A model generated the notes under the pieces. It saw only the letters and a list, made by a program, of their open reading frames with translations. It did no database searches and had not been told where the DNA came from. A program made the translations under genes and the position numbers. Of a DNA stretch of 64,000 nt, positions 32,585 to 44,152 are shown in pieces. Each line of letters begins with the position of its first letter. Positions within the stretch are counted from its first letter, which is position 1. This DNA is from Euleptes europaea (lineage: Eukaryota > Chordata > Lepidosauria > Squamata > Sphaerodactylidae), in assembly GCF_029931775.1 (NCBI RefSeq), contig NC_079328.1, forward strand, positions 10,034,501 to 10,098,500, given 5' to 3'.

Positions 32585-33030
32585 CCAGGGGTCCTGAATC
32601 TTTTTGAGCCTGCAGGCATTTTTGGAATTCAGACACAGGTGGGTGGGTGGGTGCAAATTCAAAATGGCTGGTGCAGGAGGTGGAGCCAACCACAAAATGT
32701 CACAGAGTGAGGTCATGCATAACTCCAATAATTCCTGAACATTGCAGGCAGAAGCTGTTAAACAGGATGCCTTTTTAAACAGACGAATTGTTTAATAATA
32801 TTTTCTTGTGTACACACAGCTTACCTTCAGTCACACCGTGAGGATCCTTGCACTGTGGTGTCATCAGCTGTCGAAGTGACTTTTTAAAAAATCTGCACAG
32901 CCAAGCAGATCTCCAGTGGCCAATCAGAAGCCCCGCTGGGCAGAAGTTCCACCTAGCCCTGCCTACTTTCTAAAAATACTTGCCTGGTGCAAGGAAAGGT
33001 GTTGATGCCCACCATGTTGGGGACCCCTGG
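32585..33030 (+). repeat. hAT-Charlie-like MITE
   Basis: The ends ccAGGGGTCCtgaatc and ttgGGGACCCCTGG are inverted copies. It contains 'caaaatggctggtgcaggag' and 'gatctccagtggccaatcag'. Flanks ggctagt and tgtagtg are not a clear duplication. Confidence 0.7.
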
Positions 33031-33361
33031 TGTAGTGGTCCTGTTGGGCTAAGATTAAGGAGTCCTGGATTCCAGTCCCTACTTCATCATCATGCTTTGA
33101 GTCAGTCACCATATCTTTTCCTAACCTGCTTCCTGAAATGCCTCAGTTACCTTTAATTGCCCAATAAAGTAATTCAGGAGAGGTTATCAGGAGTAAACGA
33201 TTCTTTTATTAGGCCAATAAAAGACAAAGCGCGTGTGGAGCTGTTCTCAAAAAGAGTCAGAACAGTCCACCCAGAACAAAGGCGTACATAGTGGTTTATA
33301 GACGTTAGGATGGACAGCAATAATCACAGTTGCGTAGAACATTAGAGCCAATACACATGAG
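33031..33361. other. Unassigned, possible old SINE
   Basis: 33045-33190 has a faint SINE-like layout ('gtcctggattccagtcccta', 'gagtcagtcaccat'). Confidence 0.3.
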
Positions 33362-33362
33362 A

Positions 33363-33363
33363 C

Positions 33364-33401
<38 letters not shown>

Positions 33402-33408
33402 CACACAA
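33363..33408 (+). repeat. GT/AT/AC microsatellite
   Basis: A run of GT, then AT, then AC dinucleotides, able to fold on itself. Confidence 0.9.
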
Positions 33409-34136
33409 TCATTAGCATATCCAATTAAAGTGGTCTTAAGGCGTTCACTTTAGGTGGCCATATGATCCCTAATGAAGAATCGAAACTTAACATTCTTGTC
33501 TGACACTCCTGGTGTCTTAAATCACTGCGCTAGGCCTTGTTAAGGGGGCTAGTGGTACCAGGCCTGCAGGATGATATCACTGGCATCTGATAGCAATGGG
33601 TGCCAGCTTATACTAACTCATATTCACACACTAGTGAACATGAACCAAAGATTAATTCGTTTGCCCCTTATACATGGGGCAGTGCCTTTACATATGTGTG
33701 CAGAATATATATGTGCCTGATGCTATGCTCTTATACCTGAGCATAGCACCTCATGAACCTATGAATATACATACATGTGAAAGAATATACGTTTTCTCAT
33801 AAATGAAGTTTATAGGCACTTCATTCCCAAGGCTGTTGTAAGGATAAAAGAGGGGTAGGATCTGGCTGCACTGCCCTGAGCTCCCTGGAGGAATTGTGGA
33901 ACGAAGATCTAGCTGGATATAGAGAGATCCGGAAAAGGGACCTATGGATGGAAGTAACACACACAAAAACGTAGAATAGAATATCGAAGGACGTTTCAAC
34001 TCTCAAGGAATGTGGAGATCTGAGTAAACTATCTGAAGATATAGATGGCATTTTACCCGTAGCCAATTATCTAAGATGTTTGAGGGAACTTCAGATCTCT
34101 GTTGAAGATTAAATTCTAAATGAGATCTTTTTTTTT
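33409..34136. other. Intergenic DNA, nothing recognised
   Basis: No repeat family named; the part next to the SINE at 34137 may belong to the L1-like element that resumes at 34500. Confidence 0.3.
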
Positions 34137-34442
34137 CAGAAGAAGAAGAGTTGGTTTTTATATGCCAACTTTCTCTAGCACTTAAGGCAGAATCAAACCG
34201 GCTTACAATCACCTTCCCTTCCCCTTCTCACAACAGACACCCTGTGAGGTAGGTGAGGCTGAGAGAGCGTGACTTGCCCAAGGTCACCCAGCTGGCTTCG
34301 TGTGTAGGAGCGGGGAAACAAATCCAGTTCACCACATTAGCCTCTACCGCTCATGTGGAGGAGTGGGGAATCAAACCCGGTTCTCCAGATCAGACTCCAC
34401 CACTCCAAACCACTGCTCTTATCCACTACACCACGCTGGCTC
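34137..34442 (-). repeat. tRNA-derived SINE, full length
   Basis: Tail GAAGAAGAAGAGTTGG, body as at 1971 and 29785, doubled head ending 'ctacaccacgctggctc'. Confidence 0.85.
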
Positions 34443-34499
34443 TAGTGGTAGGAGTCCCACATCAGTAGAGAATACTGGAATCAAATCCACAAATCAATC

Positions 34500-34943
34500 T
34501 GTGGGATATTAAATTGTGATCTGGATATGACTATGATGCTATATCTGCTGCAGGAAATATGTGTAAAGCACAATCTTCTGGAGGCAGCTAATGGTAGCTA
34601 GAATGCAGCTAGCTCAAAATTGGCAACAGCAATTTTTATTGAAAGTAGAGTTGTGGTTACATCGGACATGGTATGTCATGTTAATGGATAAGATATCCAT
34701 GTTTGTACAGTGCTGGTTACTGTTTGTTCAGTATTGGAACAATAAGTTCCCTGAGGAAAATGCAAAAAAATTAATTAGCTTTATAGAGTAAATATATTAA
34801 TTAGAGTAAATATTAAATACAACTTAAAGGAAACATTTTTATATTGAACATACATTGTATAGCAATGGTATAATATGGTATTTGTTGATATATGAGAGAT
34901 ACTCTTTTAAACCCCCCTTTTAAACCTTTCTAATAAAAAAATC
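34500..34943 (+). repeat. L1-like LINE 3' end
   Basis: One frame reads VARMQLAQNWQQQ, VELWLHRTWYVMLMDKIS and FVQYWNNKF, similar in layout to the C-terminus of vertebrate L1 ORF2 (A-W helix, then aromatic-rich tail). The element seems to end in 'ctaataaaaaaatc', an A-tail. Divergence is high. Confidence 0.4.
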
Positions 34944-35838
34944 TAATGAATTAGTTGTTGTCAAGATGCCTTGAATTTAGAAGACACTTGTGCTTACCTC
35001 CCTTTCTTTACATTGATCTGATCCATGTAGTACCATGATCCCAAACACTGTGGCGTGCACCATGGTTTCCTGGTGCCTACTTGTTTCTTCCCCCAGAGCA
35101 AAGGACCATTTTTGGCTTTCCTCCACCTCAATGGCACAGGAGATGTCACATTTGGGTCTTCAGGGAGCATCCATTCAGAAATAGCTGCCCCCGTCATATG
35201 AAGATGTTTGGTTTAGGACTTCCCAGCCTTCTGTAATTGCCCCTTATGATGGCCATGTTGTGACTGACCCTGCCTCCCGTGGCAGCCATATTGTTGTGGT
35301 ACCAACTGCCCTTTCACAAAACTCTAAAAGTGCCCATGGGTTTAACAAGGTTTGTAGAGGATTGTGGAAAATCCATTTTTTTAAAAGAGGACTATATTAA
35401 TTTCATAGATCTTGAAACTGCTCTGGGTTATTTTTAACCCTTTAATCCAAGAGCTGGCTTCTCAGATGTAAAACTTGGGGACTTTATGCTACCCCAATTA
35501 ATGAAGTAGGTAAGGATTTCTGGGATTGCAGAAGTAACAGTATTGTAGATCTATCCACACCTGTCTTATTAAGGTTAGGTAGCTTTCCACTGTACTCTTT
35601 AAATCCCTCTGTAAAACAGCAGGTTTCTTTTCTTTTTAAAGCCTGTAGACAGTTATTGGAGACCACCTTAAAAGGAGGAAGAAAGGGTTCGGGATTGGTA
35701 GATGTTTTGAAGGCTCCAATTGCATGATAAACAATCAAATTAATAATATAATAAAAATAAATGTAAACACTTCCATCATTGCACTGACTTAATTGCAGAT
35801 GTTAAGTACAGAGGCAAAAGTCAATATTTAAACTACAA
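34944..35838. other. Intergenic DNA, nothing recognised
   Basis: No feature recognised. Confidence 0.35.
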
Positions 35839-35852
35839 TTAATAACAAGGTT

Positions 35853-36141
35853 AAGGAGCCCCGTGGCGCAGAGTGGTAAGCTGCAGTACTGCAGTCCAGG
35901 CTCTGCTCATAACCTGAGTTCGATCCCAATGGAAGTCTGTTTCAGGTCGCCGGCTCCAGGTTGACTCAGCCTTCCATCCTTCCGAGGTCGGCCAAATGAG
36001 TACCCAGCTTGCTGGGGGTAAAGGGAAGATGACTGGGGAAGGCACTGGCAAACTACCCCATAAACATCGTCTGCCTAGTAAACGTCGGGATGTGACGTCA
36101 CCCCATGGATCAGGAATGACCCGGTGCTTGCACCTTTACCT
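35853..36141 (+). repeat. Sauria-type SINE, full length
   Basis: Head 'gccccgtggcgcagagtggt', box-B-like 'gagttcgatccca', tail 'ggtgcttgcacctttacctt'. Perfect 14-bp target duplication TTAATAACAAGGTT (35839-35852 and 36142-36155). The long perfect duplication implies a fairly recent insertion. Confidence 0.95.
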
Positions 36142-36301
36142 TTAATAACAAGGTTGCACTTGGCTTTAACTGTGGAACAGGATTTTTTTTTAGCTTCCAT
36201 AGAACCAAGAGGGCACCCCTCCCCTCAAGAGCAAGGCGCAATGGTTTTCCCCACCTAAACTGTCATGTGCTATATATAGTATTCCCTATTACTATGTAAG
36301 A

Positions 36302-36938
36302 GTGTGAAAGTTGGACAATGAAGAAAGCTGAGAGGAGGAAAGTTGATTCTTTTGAAATGTAGAGTTGGAGGAGAGTTTTACGGATACCGTGGACCGCCAA
36401 AAAGACAAGTCAGTAAGTTCTAGATCAAATCAAGCCTGAACTCTCCCTAGAAGCTAAAATGACTAAACTAAGGCTATCGTACTTTAGTCACATTATGAGA
36501 AGACGTCACTGTAAAAGACAATAATGCTAGGAAAAGTTGAAGGCAGCAGGAAGGGGAGGGGCTGTGGCTCAGTGGTAGAGCATCTGCTTGTCACGCAGAA
36601 GGTCCCAGGTTCAATCCCCGGCATCTTCAGTTGAAGGGACCAGGCAAGTAGGTGATGTGAAAGACCTTCTGCCTGAGACCCTGGAGAGCCGCTGCCAGTC
36701 TGAGTAGACAATACTGACTTTGATGGGCCGAGGGTCTGATTCAGTAGAAGGCGGCTTAATGTGTTCATGTGAAAAGAGGAAGACCCAACAAGAGATGGGG
36801 TGACTCTATAAAGGAAGCCACGGCCCTCCGTTTGCAAGGACTGAGCAAGGCTGTTAAGGATAGGACATTTTGGAGGACACTGATCCATAGGGTTGCCGTG
36901 AGTCGGAAGCAACTTGGCGGCACTTAACACACACACAC
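36302..36938 (+). repeat. RTE-BovB LINE 3' end with SINE inserted
   Basis: Before the SINE the sequence resembles the BovB C-terminal region ('ctatcgtactttagtcacat' encodes a SYFSH-type motif). After it, 'gaagacccaacaagagatgg' encodes KRGRPNKRWG. It ends 'gtcggaagcaacttggcggc' and CA repeats, the standard BovB 3' end. BovB is known for horizontal transfer involving squamates. Confidence 0.8.
36553..36770 (+). repeat. tRNA-derived SINE (second family)
   Basis: Head 'ggggctgtggctcagtggta', box B 'ggttcaatccccgg', end 'ggcttaatgtgttcatgt'. It lies inside the BovB remnant, with only GAA shared at the two flanks. Confidence 0.85.
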
Positions 36939-37014
36939 CAAAACCATCATGTGCTCTGGAGGCACGGCACCCCCTTCCCTCGGTTCCTCCTAGCTGCCCT
37001 GAACGCTCATATTT

Positions 37015-37180
37015 GTTTGTTTATTATTTTATTCAGTTTATACCCCACGCTCCTCTGGCAGGATCCTGGGATCAGGAGGGCTTCCAACAATGCATACAAT
37101 CATAATAATAACTTGCAACTTTCATTTTCAACACATCTCTTCATATTACATCAATAAAATCACTTCTAATTTAGAATAAA
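37015..37180 (-). repeat. LINE 3' tail (CR1/L2-like)
   Basis: 'tttgtttattattttattca' and 'tttataccccacgctcctct' followed by AT-rich DNA. Probably the 3' untranslated end of the LINE whose coding part lies at 37420-38870 on the same strand. Confidence 0.45.
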
Positions 37181-37336
37181 ACCACTTCTAATTAAAAGAC
37201 TCAACATTTTGTTTGTATTGTCTCTAAACAGTGTGGCTTCCCCAGTGCTGTAGTAAATGTAACTTCAATGGGGGGGGGGGCTAAAAGTGGGCAACCCAAA
37301 AACAACTAGCCAGGGATCATATTTATTAGTTGGATC

Positions 37337-37408
37337 CAACAAGAAAGGGGAAATGGGGGGAGGGGAGGGAAAAGAAGGGAGGAGAAAAGGAAAGAGGGAA
37401 GGAGGGAG
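37337..37408 (+). repeat. Polypurine tract
   Basis: About 70 nt almost wholly of A and G (GGGAGGGAAAAGAAGGGAGG and similar), preceded by a G10 run near 37270. It falls in the likely 3' region of the LINE. Confidence 0.85.
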
Positions 37409-37419
37409 GTCAGCGCATG

Positions 37420-38870
37420 TAAAATCATCGTGGCTTTGTGGGACATTTCTGTCTTACAGGCGCTGCAGGTCCCACAGGGCCCGGGTCTCACTAGACACTT
37501 CCACCAGGCTGGGGCCAGAGCCAAAAAGGCCCTGGCCCTGGCCGAAGACAGCCAGATAACTCTGGGACCAGGGACCGCCACAAAGTTGTTTCCCTTTAGA
37601 GCAAATGCTTTTTTGGGTGGGGGGGATATCGAGAGAGGCAGTCCTGCAGATACAATGATCTTAGGCTGTTTTGGGCTTTAAAGGTCAGTGCCGAAACCTT
37701 GAGCTTGATCCGGTACTCAATCTGGAGCCAGTGGAGCTGGCAGAGCACTGGTCGCATATGTGCTCTCCATGGGGTCCCTGTCAGGACTCGCGCTGCTGCA
37801 GTCTGGAGCAGTTGCAATTTCCCCGAGCAGCCTCGAGGGAAGCCCTGCACAGAGCGAGTTACAGTAGTCTGATCTTGAGGTGACTGTTCCACGGATCATT
37901 GCGGCTAGATCAGAGCCGGTCAGGTAGGGGACCAACTGCCGGACGGTGGAGATGGAAAAGTGCAGTCCTGACGGTGTTTGTGTCCCAAACCTCTAAGGAC
38001 AAAGAAGTATCCAGAGTCACCCCCAGACTCCTGGCAGGAAGTTGGTGTTAGATCAACCCTTTCAAGAGTGGGGAATTAGATTCACTGATCTGGACCACCC
38101 CGCCCCAGCCCTAGGACCTCCGTCTTTGCCGAGTTTAATTTCAGACGACTCTGTTTTAGCCATTCCACCATGGCACCCAGACGGCCAGATTCTTGGGGAC
38201 AGTGCCCGGCCAGCCGTCCATCAAGAGATACAGCTGGGCATCAGCCATATATAGATGACACACCAGCCCAGACCTCAAGAGATACAGCTGGGCATCAACC
38301 ATATATAGATGACACACCAGCCCAGACCTCAAGAGATACAGCTGGGCATCAGCCATATATAGATGACACACCAGCCCAGACCTCAAGAGATACAGCTGGG
38401 CGTCAACCATATATAGATGACACACCAGCCCAGACCTCAAGAGATACAGCTGGGCATCAGCCATATATAGATGACACACCAGCCCAGACCTCAAGAGATA
38501 CAGCTGGGCGTCAGCCATATATAGATGACACACGAGCCCAGACCTCCTGACCAGCTGGGTGAGGGGACGCATAAAGATGTTAAAAAGCACTGAATCACCC
38601 CTTGCAGGATGCCACATACCAGTGGATATCATGGTGAAGCTCTCTCCCCAAGTGACACCCTCTGTCCCCAACCTTGAAGGTCCGTCCCACGTAATCCAGT
38701 GCCAGCGAGGGAGTGGGTCAAAGGATCGTAATCGACTGTGTCAAACACAGCTGACAAAGAAGCATCAGCCACACCGGCCCACCCCAATCCAGCTGACTCC
38801 AGACTCCTAAGATACAGGTGAGGACGGAGAGAGCTGGCTCTGGATCTCAAAATCTGATGCCGCAATAAAT
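37420..38870 (-). repeat. L2/CR1-like LINE reverse transcriptase remnant
   Basis: Minus-strand fragments fall in reverse-transcriptase order: AVFDTVDYDPLTHSLAGTGL (finger/palm region, about 38770), VLFNIFMRPLTQLVRRSGL (about 38560), the CHLYMADAQLYL segment where the active-site YADD normally lies, then SRSDYCNSLCAGLPSRLL (about 37870), ARVLTGTPWRAHM and FKAQNSLRSLYLQDCLSRYP. These are diagnostic of the L2/CR1 group. Frames are broken and the active-site motif reads MADA rather than ADD, so it is dead. Confidence 0.8.
38222..38545. repeat. Six-unit 54-bp tandem array in the LINE
   Basis: Exactly six contiguous units of 54 bp, starting at 38222, 38276, 38330, 38384, 38438 and 38492, differing at only a few positions (such as GGGCATC versus GGGCGTC). 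Each unit encodes 18 residues on either strand; on the minus strand that is RSGLVCHLYMADAQLYLL, the reverse-transcriptase active-site region. It arose by tandem amplification of a single unit. Confidence 0.95.
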
Positions 38871-39465
38871 GAGGTAGTCTTTAGGCTACTACAGGGCTCT
38901 TGGCTGCTTTCCCGAAACAGTGAATATCATGCTTGTCTCTTTGGCTTCTGCAAAGTTTAACAGGACGCAGGGAACTGAAGAGCAGAACTCCCAATGGCAA
39001 CCCCGGCTGGAGCAGATCCATACAAACTGTGAAGTGAAACTGGTGTAAGAGAGCAATCTCCAGACATCTTTCTTTCTTACAGCTCTTTGAGCACACCTTA
39101 GCAAGTCAAACAGATTTTAGAAATAACATGTTTATGGCTTCAGTACACAAGTCATAAAATAATCAGCCATCAAAGAAGATAAACAATGGGACAATCTGTT
39201 CACCATTTGGCAGAATTCCACCATAAATATAGAAGTCTGAATGAACCAATCTTTGTTGCTAAAGAAATATATTTCTTGTATATCAGGCTGGATCGGTGTG
39301 TACTTTGCACTTTAAAAAACTGTAATGAGGTAACCCTGTTTTGTGGTAACAAAAACAGAGTTTTGCAATTTATATGAATCATGCAAATTAAGCAGCTTTC
39401 CACGGCTTCTCTTACTTTGTCTCATTTGTCTTTCATTTTTGGGGGTAGTTTTTAACACTAATTTA
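38871..39465. other. Intergenic DNA, nothing recognised
   Basis: No feature recognised. Confidence 0.35.
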
Positions 39466-39650
39466 GGGAGCAACTCTTAGTAGGTTTGCTCAGAAGTAAG
39501 TTCCATGTTATTCAATGGGACTTTCTCTCAGGAAAGTGTCCATAGGATTGCAGCCTTACAATGCAATCCTACTCAGGTCTACTCAGCATCCTACTCAGGT
39601 CTACTCAATGGAGTTCACTCCTAGGAAAGGTTTAGGATTGCATGGCTCTG
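39466..39650. repeat. CAATCCTA-family MITE cluster
   Basis: 'aggattgcagccttacaatg' joins two partial copies; 'cctactcaggtctactca' is repeated in tandem inside. Related to 3234 and 9537. Confidence 0.55.
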
Positions 39651-40335
39651 CTTTTGCTAACGGGAAGGAGCCAGGATCCGTGCAGGGCACTGAAACCCCA
39701 CTACTGGTTTTCCCAGCCACGATTGCTTTCAAGGCTCGCTTTGCATATTTAGGGCTGGAAAGTTGCTTTAAAAAAGCAAAAGCAGAAGCCTTCAGAAAAA
39801 GTGGAAGTTTTTCCACATGCCTGCAGAACCACAGCATAGATATGGCCCTGACGTGTCTCCAAATGGCCACATTTGTTTTCACTTGGCTTGAGATTCAAGA
39901 TGTATTCTTACCAGTAGGTGTAATTTGCCATTGCAGAGTATATTCAGAGGTAACTCAGTTCAGCACTGCTGCCTGAACTTCAGGAAAAGATCTTCCTCTT
40001 AGGATTGGTGGCAAGCATCTAGTGGATAACTGCGCTGCATATGTGCCGTCAAGGATTCTTACATTGCTTTTAGTATTCTTTGCTGCCCTGTAATAACTTT
40101 GTGTGCTCAGCCAAGAATGGCAGTTCTCAGCTGAAGGATGGCCTTTCTTGTTCTGCTGAATGCTAACTTTGTCCTACTTTCAGCAGCTGTAAGGGAAGTG
40201 GGTTAGAGGACTCATCCTTCTAAAAGGAAGAATCACCAATTGTTCTGGCAGTGGCTAAGAGGAAAGCTTATTTATCTGTGGTTTGTCAGAATGGTTTCCC
40301 TTTACATTTTGTCAGATGCATTTGGGGACCGGGCT
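39651..40335. other. Intergenic DNA, nothing recognised
   Basis: A 153-residue open frame (39515-39976) starts in a MITE and has no recognisable domain. Confidence 0.35.
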
Positions 40336-40339
40336 TCTG

Positions 40340-40515
40340 CCAGTGTAGCACAGCAGTGTTTAAATCCAAGGTTCAAGTCCCGACAGTTACCATGCTTCCT
40401 GAGTGAGTCATGACCCTTCCCCTGCACGGCAGGATTGTTGAGGATGAAGGGGAGATGGGGAGAGTGTACACTGCTTTAATCTCCTTGGAGCAAGTGTGGG
40501 ATAAATATGGAATAT
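40340..40515 (+). repeat. Old tRNA-derived SINE
   Basis: 'ggttcaagtcccgac' (B-box-like), 'gagtgagtcatgaccc', 'ggattgttgaggatgaaggg' and 'gtgggataaatatgg' follow the layout of the ATAAATA-tailed SINEs at 30412 and 45903, with strong divergence. Confidence 0.5.
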
Positions 40516-41261
40516 GTCCTCTCCAGCCCCTTTTCAATACTTTTCCAGAGTGCTGGAGAGTTGATTTTGAGCTAATAGCTGCCCTGGGGCTCTGCCAAGC
40601 TCTGACAGGGTATATATTAAGGGGAATAAATTACATTGCATTCCCTTAAATGCAAGCCACTACAACAAACAGCTCACAAAGAATGGATAGTGTGTTAATG
40701 CCACCCTACAACCCCCTCCCAGTTTCTTGGACCACAGAGACATCTTCTCCAAAGTTATCTATGGATGCTTGGCCTTGAAAGCGTCCAAACATTTTTCCAA
40801 GACAAGTGGGTGAGACTTGAGACATGGCAAGTATTGATGAGAATTCTTGGCTGCTTTGTCCTTGAACCTACTGTTGTCAGTCAAAGACTCTTCCAAGCCA
40901 TCATGGCAACTGACAAGTTCCCAAAACAACGTTGGTGTCAGACCAGGATGTCCGACCGTGATAGGTGAAATCCTGTGATAGCAGAGAACAGACTTGGGTC
41001 CATTTGATGCCAGAATGCTACAGGTTTTAACAGGGCAATCATTCCTTTTACATGCCAGATGAACATTTGAAGTCTGCAAATATCTAAACCAGGGATAAGT
41101 TAACACGGAGCCAAATTTGACCCTGTAACCTCTGATTTAAGGGCTCCCATTAAGTGCTATCTGTTGCACAAGCAGTAACACAGGCAAAGAGTCTTGAAGC
41201 CCTTTATTCCTGCTGTGACCTGCAGCTGCTACTTTAGCATAGTAGGGTCCTTCCCTTAAGT
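40516..41261. other. Intergenic DNA, nothing recognised
   Basis: No feature recognised. Confidence 0.35.
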
Positions 41262-41470
41262 CAGGAGTCCCCAGCGTGGTGCCCATTGACACCTTTTCTG
41301 GCACCCACCTGGTGTTTTTAGGAAGTGGTAGGCTTTTGCCCAGCAAGGCTTCTGATTGACTATTGGAGATTTGATTGGCTGTGCAGATTTTAAAAAATGT
41401 TTTGGAAGTAGCTGCCATCATCGCACGAGGATCTACACTGTGTTACTGAAGTTAAGTTGTGGTGATCATT
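41262..41470 (+). repeat. hAT-Charlie-like MITE, 3'-truncated
   Basis: Opens 'caggagtccccagcgtggtg' and follows the 45138 copy through 'cttctgattgactattgg' and 'ttaagttgtggtgatcattt'. The right terminus is lost. Confidence 0.65.
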
Positions 41471-43329
41471 TTGTGATCCTTTGTGACCCATTGTTTCTTC
41501 AGCATCCCATAATGCAAAGACTGAAAGTGAGGAGGTCCCAGGGCGGCCAGTCTGCCTGTCTGCAATGGCAAGGTAGTAAGCAGAGGAAAGTGTTTATTCA
41601 TAAACGCTGTATTGTTATAGTCAGATACATCACTAAATCAAATGACGGAACACTGAAAGCAATTCGTAATAGTTCTTTTTTTTTCCTGATATGTTCAGAG
41701 ACAATTATGCTGTCACTTGTTTATAATTATATAACACCTTTCAAAAAACAGGTATGCAAAGCTGTGATTTCATATTACAGCAAACAGAAAAATGCATGCA
41801 GTCATTTTCTGTAAAAGTTGTACCTTACACAAGCGAGTGGAACAGCTATGCGGACTAGAAACACCCTACCACAAACCGTAAAAACAGACATACAAAAAAC
41901 ACCCCCAGAAATGATAAATACCTGTACAAGAATGACGAAAATTATTGAAACTTATCTTTGAAAAAACTATTAAATATTTTAATCTGCAACTCCACCAGTT
42001 GAACGTTTCAAAACAGCTTTAGGAAAGGGTATACAGAATAAAACCGATACTGATTACAAACGTTTGAGTATTTGTTTCGGCAGGACAGAGCCGGCTGGTC
42101 TACATTAACAGGTAGGTTACATTCCTTTGCCCTGTTCAGGTCTACGCTTGGTTTCACCTACATTTCCCACCCCACCCCCCAATAGTGTGAAACACCAATT
42201 GAGTCTTCAGTTGTTTAGGAAAAGTTACTTGATTTCAAAGATGCTTCAGTGTATTATATTTATTGCTCTGTTTACTGAAGCATTTAGGCAAGGACCAAAG
42301 CATTATTAGGGAGGAAGGGAATTAAGCACATTTACATGTGTTTTTTTTTAAACAACCCTCTGTACACATTTAGTTTGGTTGTTTGAGAATGGAATTAAGA
42401 GTGGAGGAACTGCACTCAATAGTATAAAACCAGACAGTGGTCATCTTGAAGCACATCAAAGCAACTGTTTCCCTGCAAAAACAAGAGGAGGTTGTCAAGC
42501 CCCCGCTAAAAGCCCACCCCCATGCAACAGGTGGCTCAGATGGGGCCAATGGGTGACCAGTTGCCCATGCCTGTGATGGACCTCTACAAAAAGCAAGAGC
42601 AGTCTTCTCCTGAGCACCTGTCCCTTTGAACCTGAACTTCAATGGAGCTCTGGCATACGGTTAGGTGCTCATTGCAAAGATCTGCAGCGTACCTGCATCA
42701 GGTCCAACGGTGAGCTGACTGCAGCGATGCAGAAATGCCCGCTGATTGCAAGGGGTTACATGAATCTCAGTGAGGGGAATGTTCCTGAGGATCTTTGAAA
42801 GCACTGCCTATGGCTAAGAGGCAGATAGGAAGAAACACAGCCTTCGGAAGGGACCAGAGGGCACGTGGGCCTTCCACATTGTGTGGTGATTCTCACGTCT
42901 CAGCATCCATACATGTGCTTCAAAATTCCTTGGCCCTAAGAGCGCTCCAATACCTGCACAAACTTTAGAAGATCAAGAAAATAGCTTTCAGTATCCAGAT
43001 CCATATGGCCCAACAAAATATTCTGAGAACATAAACACTGCCATTTCCAATATCTGGTCAGATGTATTTGCAAGCTCACAAGCAGGCTATGAGGGTGATA
43101 ACCTTCTCCTGTTCTGGTCTCATTCTGCATCTGGCAATCAGTGGCATTCTGCCTCTGAACATGGAGGCTCAGCTTAGTTCTCATGGCTTGAAACTGTTGA
43201 TTGGCTTGTCCTCCACACATCTGCTGAAGCCCTCTTAAAGCCACCTTACCTAGTGTCCATCAATGAATTCCATTCTGTAGGTTCAAGATGGGAAATGAAA
43301 TCAGAGTAAAGATGTAATCTTTTCCATGC
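41471..43329. other. Intergenic DNA, nothing recognised
   Basis: About 1.9 kb without recognised repeats or exons. Confidence 0.4.
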
Positions 43330-43402
43330 TCCTTGGGAGTAAGTGCCATTGAACACAATGAAACTTACTTCTGAGTAAATATTCTGGGACTGCATTGTAT
43401 GA
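43330..43402. repeat. CAATCCTA-family MITE fragment
   Basis: 'agtgccattgaacacaatga' and 'ttctgagtaaatattctggg' match the centre and arm of this family. Confidence 0.5.
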
Positions 43403-43829
43403 TTCATTTGAAAACACTGCCAGAAACAAGGATTAAAAAGCAAGTGGTGATTTCTTGGCTTACCAGAGTAGCCTTCTTCTCAGTGGGCCCCACTCTTCCT
43501 CACGCCAATGTCCTATGATAGTGTTCTTATTTTTCCATCCTACGCACAGTCACATCCTTCTAAGTTCATTGAAGACAACGGGCTTAGAAGGATGTGGTTC
43601 ATCTCTGGATGGCACTCCAGTGAGGAGCAGACAGAACTTCCTCTTTTGTAATTGAATCACATTCTGCTCCTTGGACTTCAGTATCCATGACTGAGAAGTG
43701 TCCACTTTGTTGACTGTGCAGGGGGAAGGGAGATACACTAAAAAACGAAGCAATAATTGTCACACACGCTGCCGGCTTACTCCACTGTAAGACTGTCCCG
43801 TGCATGAGATGGTGGAAAAGCACAACATT
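43403..43829. other. Intergenic DNA, nothing recognised
   Basis: No feature recognised; 'ccttctaagttcattgaaga' near 43556 and 'gggcttagaaggatg' form a small inverted pair of the same MITE type. Confidence 0.35.
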
Positions 43830-43839
43830 GCTCTAGCAG

Positions 43840-44142
43840 GTAAGGTAAAGGTCCCCTGTGCAAGCACCGGGTCATTCCTGACCCATGGGGTGACATCACA
43901 TCCCGACGTTTACTAGGCAGACTATGTTTACGGGGTGGTTTGCTATTGCCTTCCCCAGTCGTCTACACTTTACCCCCAGTAAGTTGGGTACTCATTTGAC
44001 CGACCTTGGAAGGATGGAAGGCTGAGTCAACCTTGACCGGGCTACCTGAAACCGACTTTCGTCGGGATCGAACTCAGGTCGTGAGCAGAGCTTTGGACTA
44101 CAGTACTGCAGCTTACCACTCTGCGCCACGGGGCTCTGTGGG
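43840..44142 (-). repeat. Sauria-type SINE, full length
   Basis: Reverse orientation copy of the family at 35853, flanked by the perfect 10-bp duplication GCTCTAGCAG (43830-43839 and 44143-44152). Confidence 0.95.
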
Positions 44143-44152
44143 GCTCTAGCAG

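Noticed and set aside
33835-34130. Extension of the L1-like element left of the SINE at 34137
   Set aside because: I could not find an L1 motif in any frame here, so it was not joined to 34500-34943.
38222-38545. CRISPR-like repeat array
   Set aside because: The units are contiguous with no unique spacers, and the DNA is vertebrate.
38170-38550. 126-aa repetitive protein on the plus strand
   Set aside because: It is the antisense translation of the 54-bp array in a dead LINE.
39515-39976. 153-aa protein
   Set aside because: It begins in a MITE and has no recognisable domain, conserved motif or splice context.
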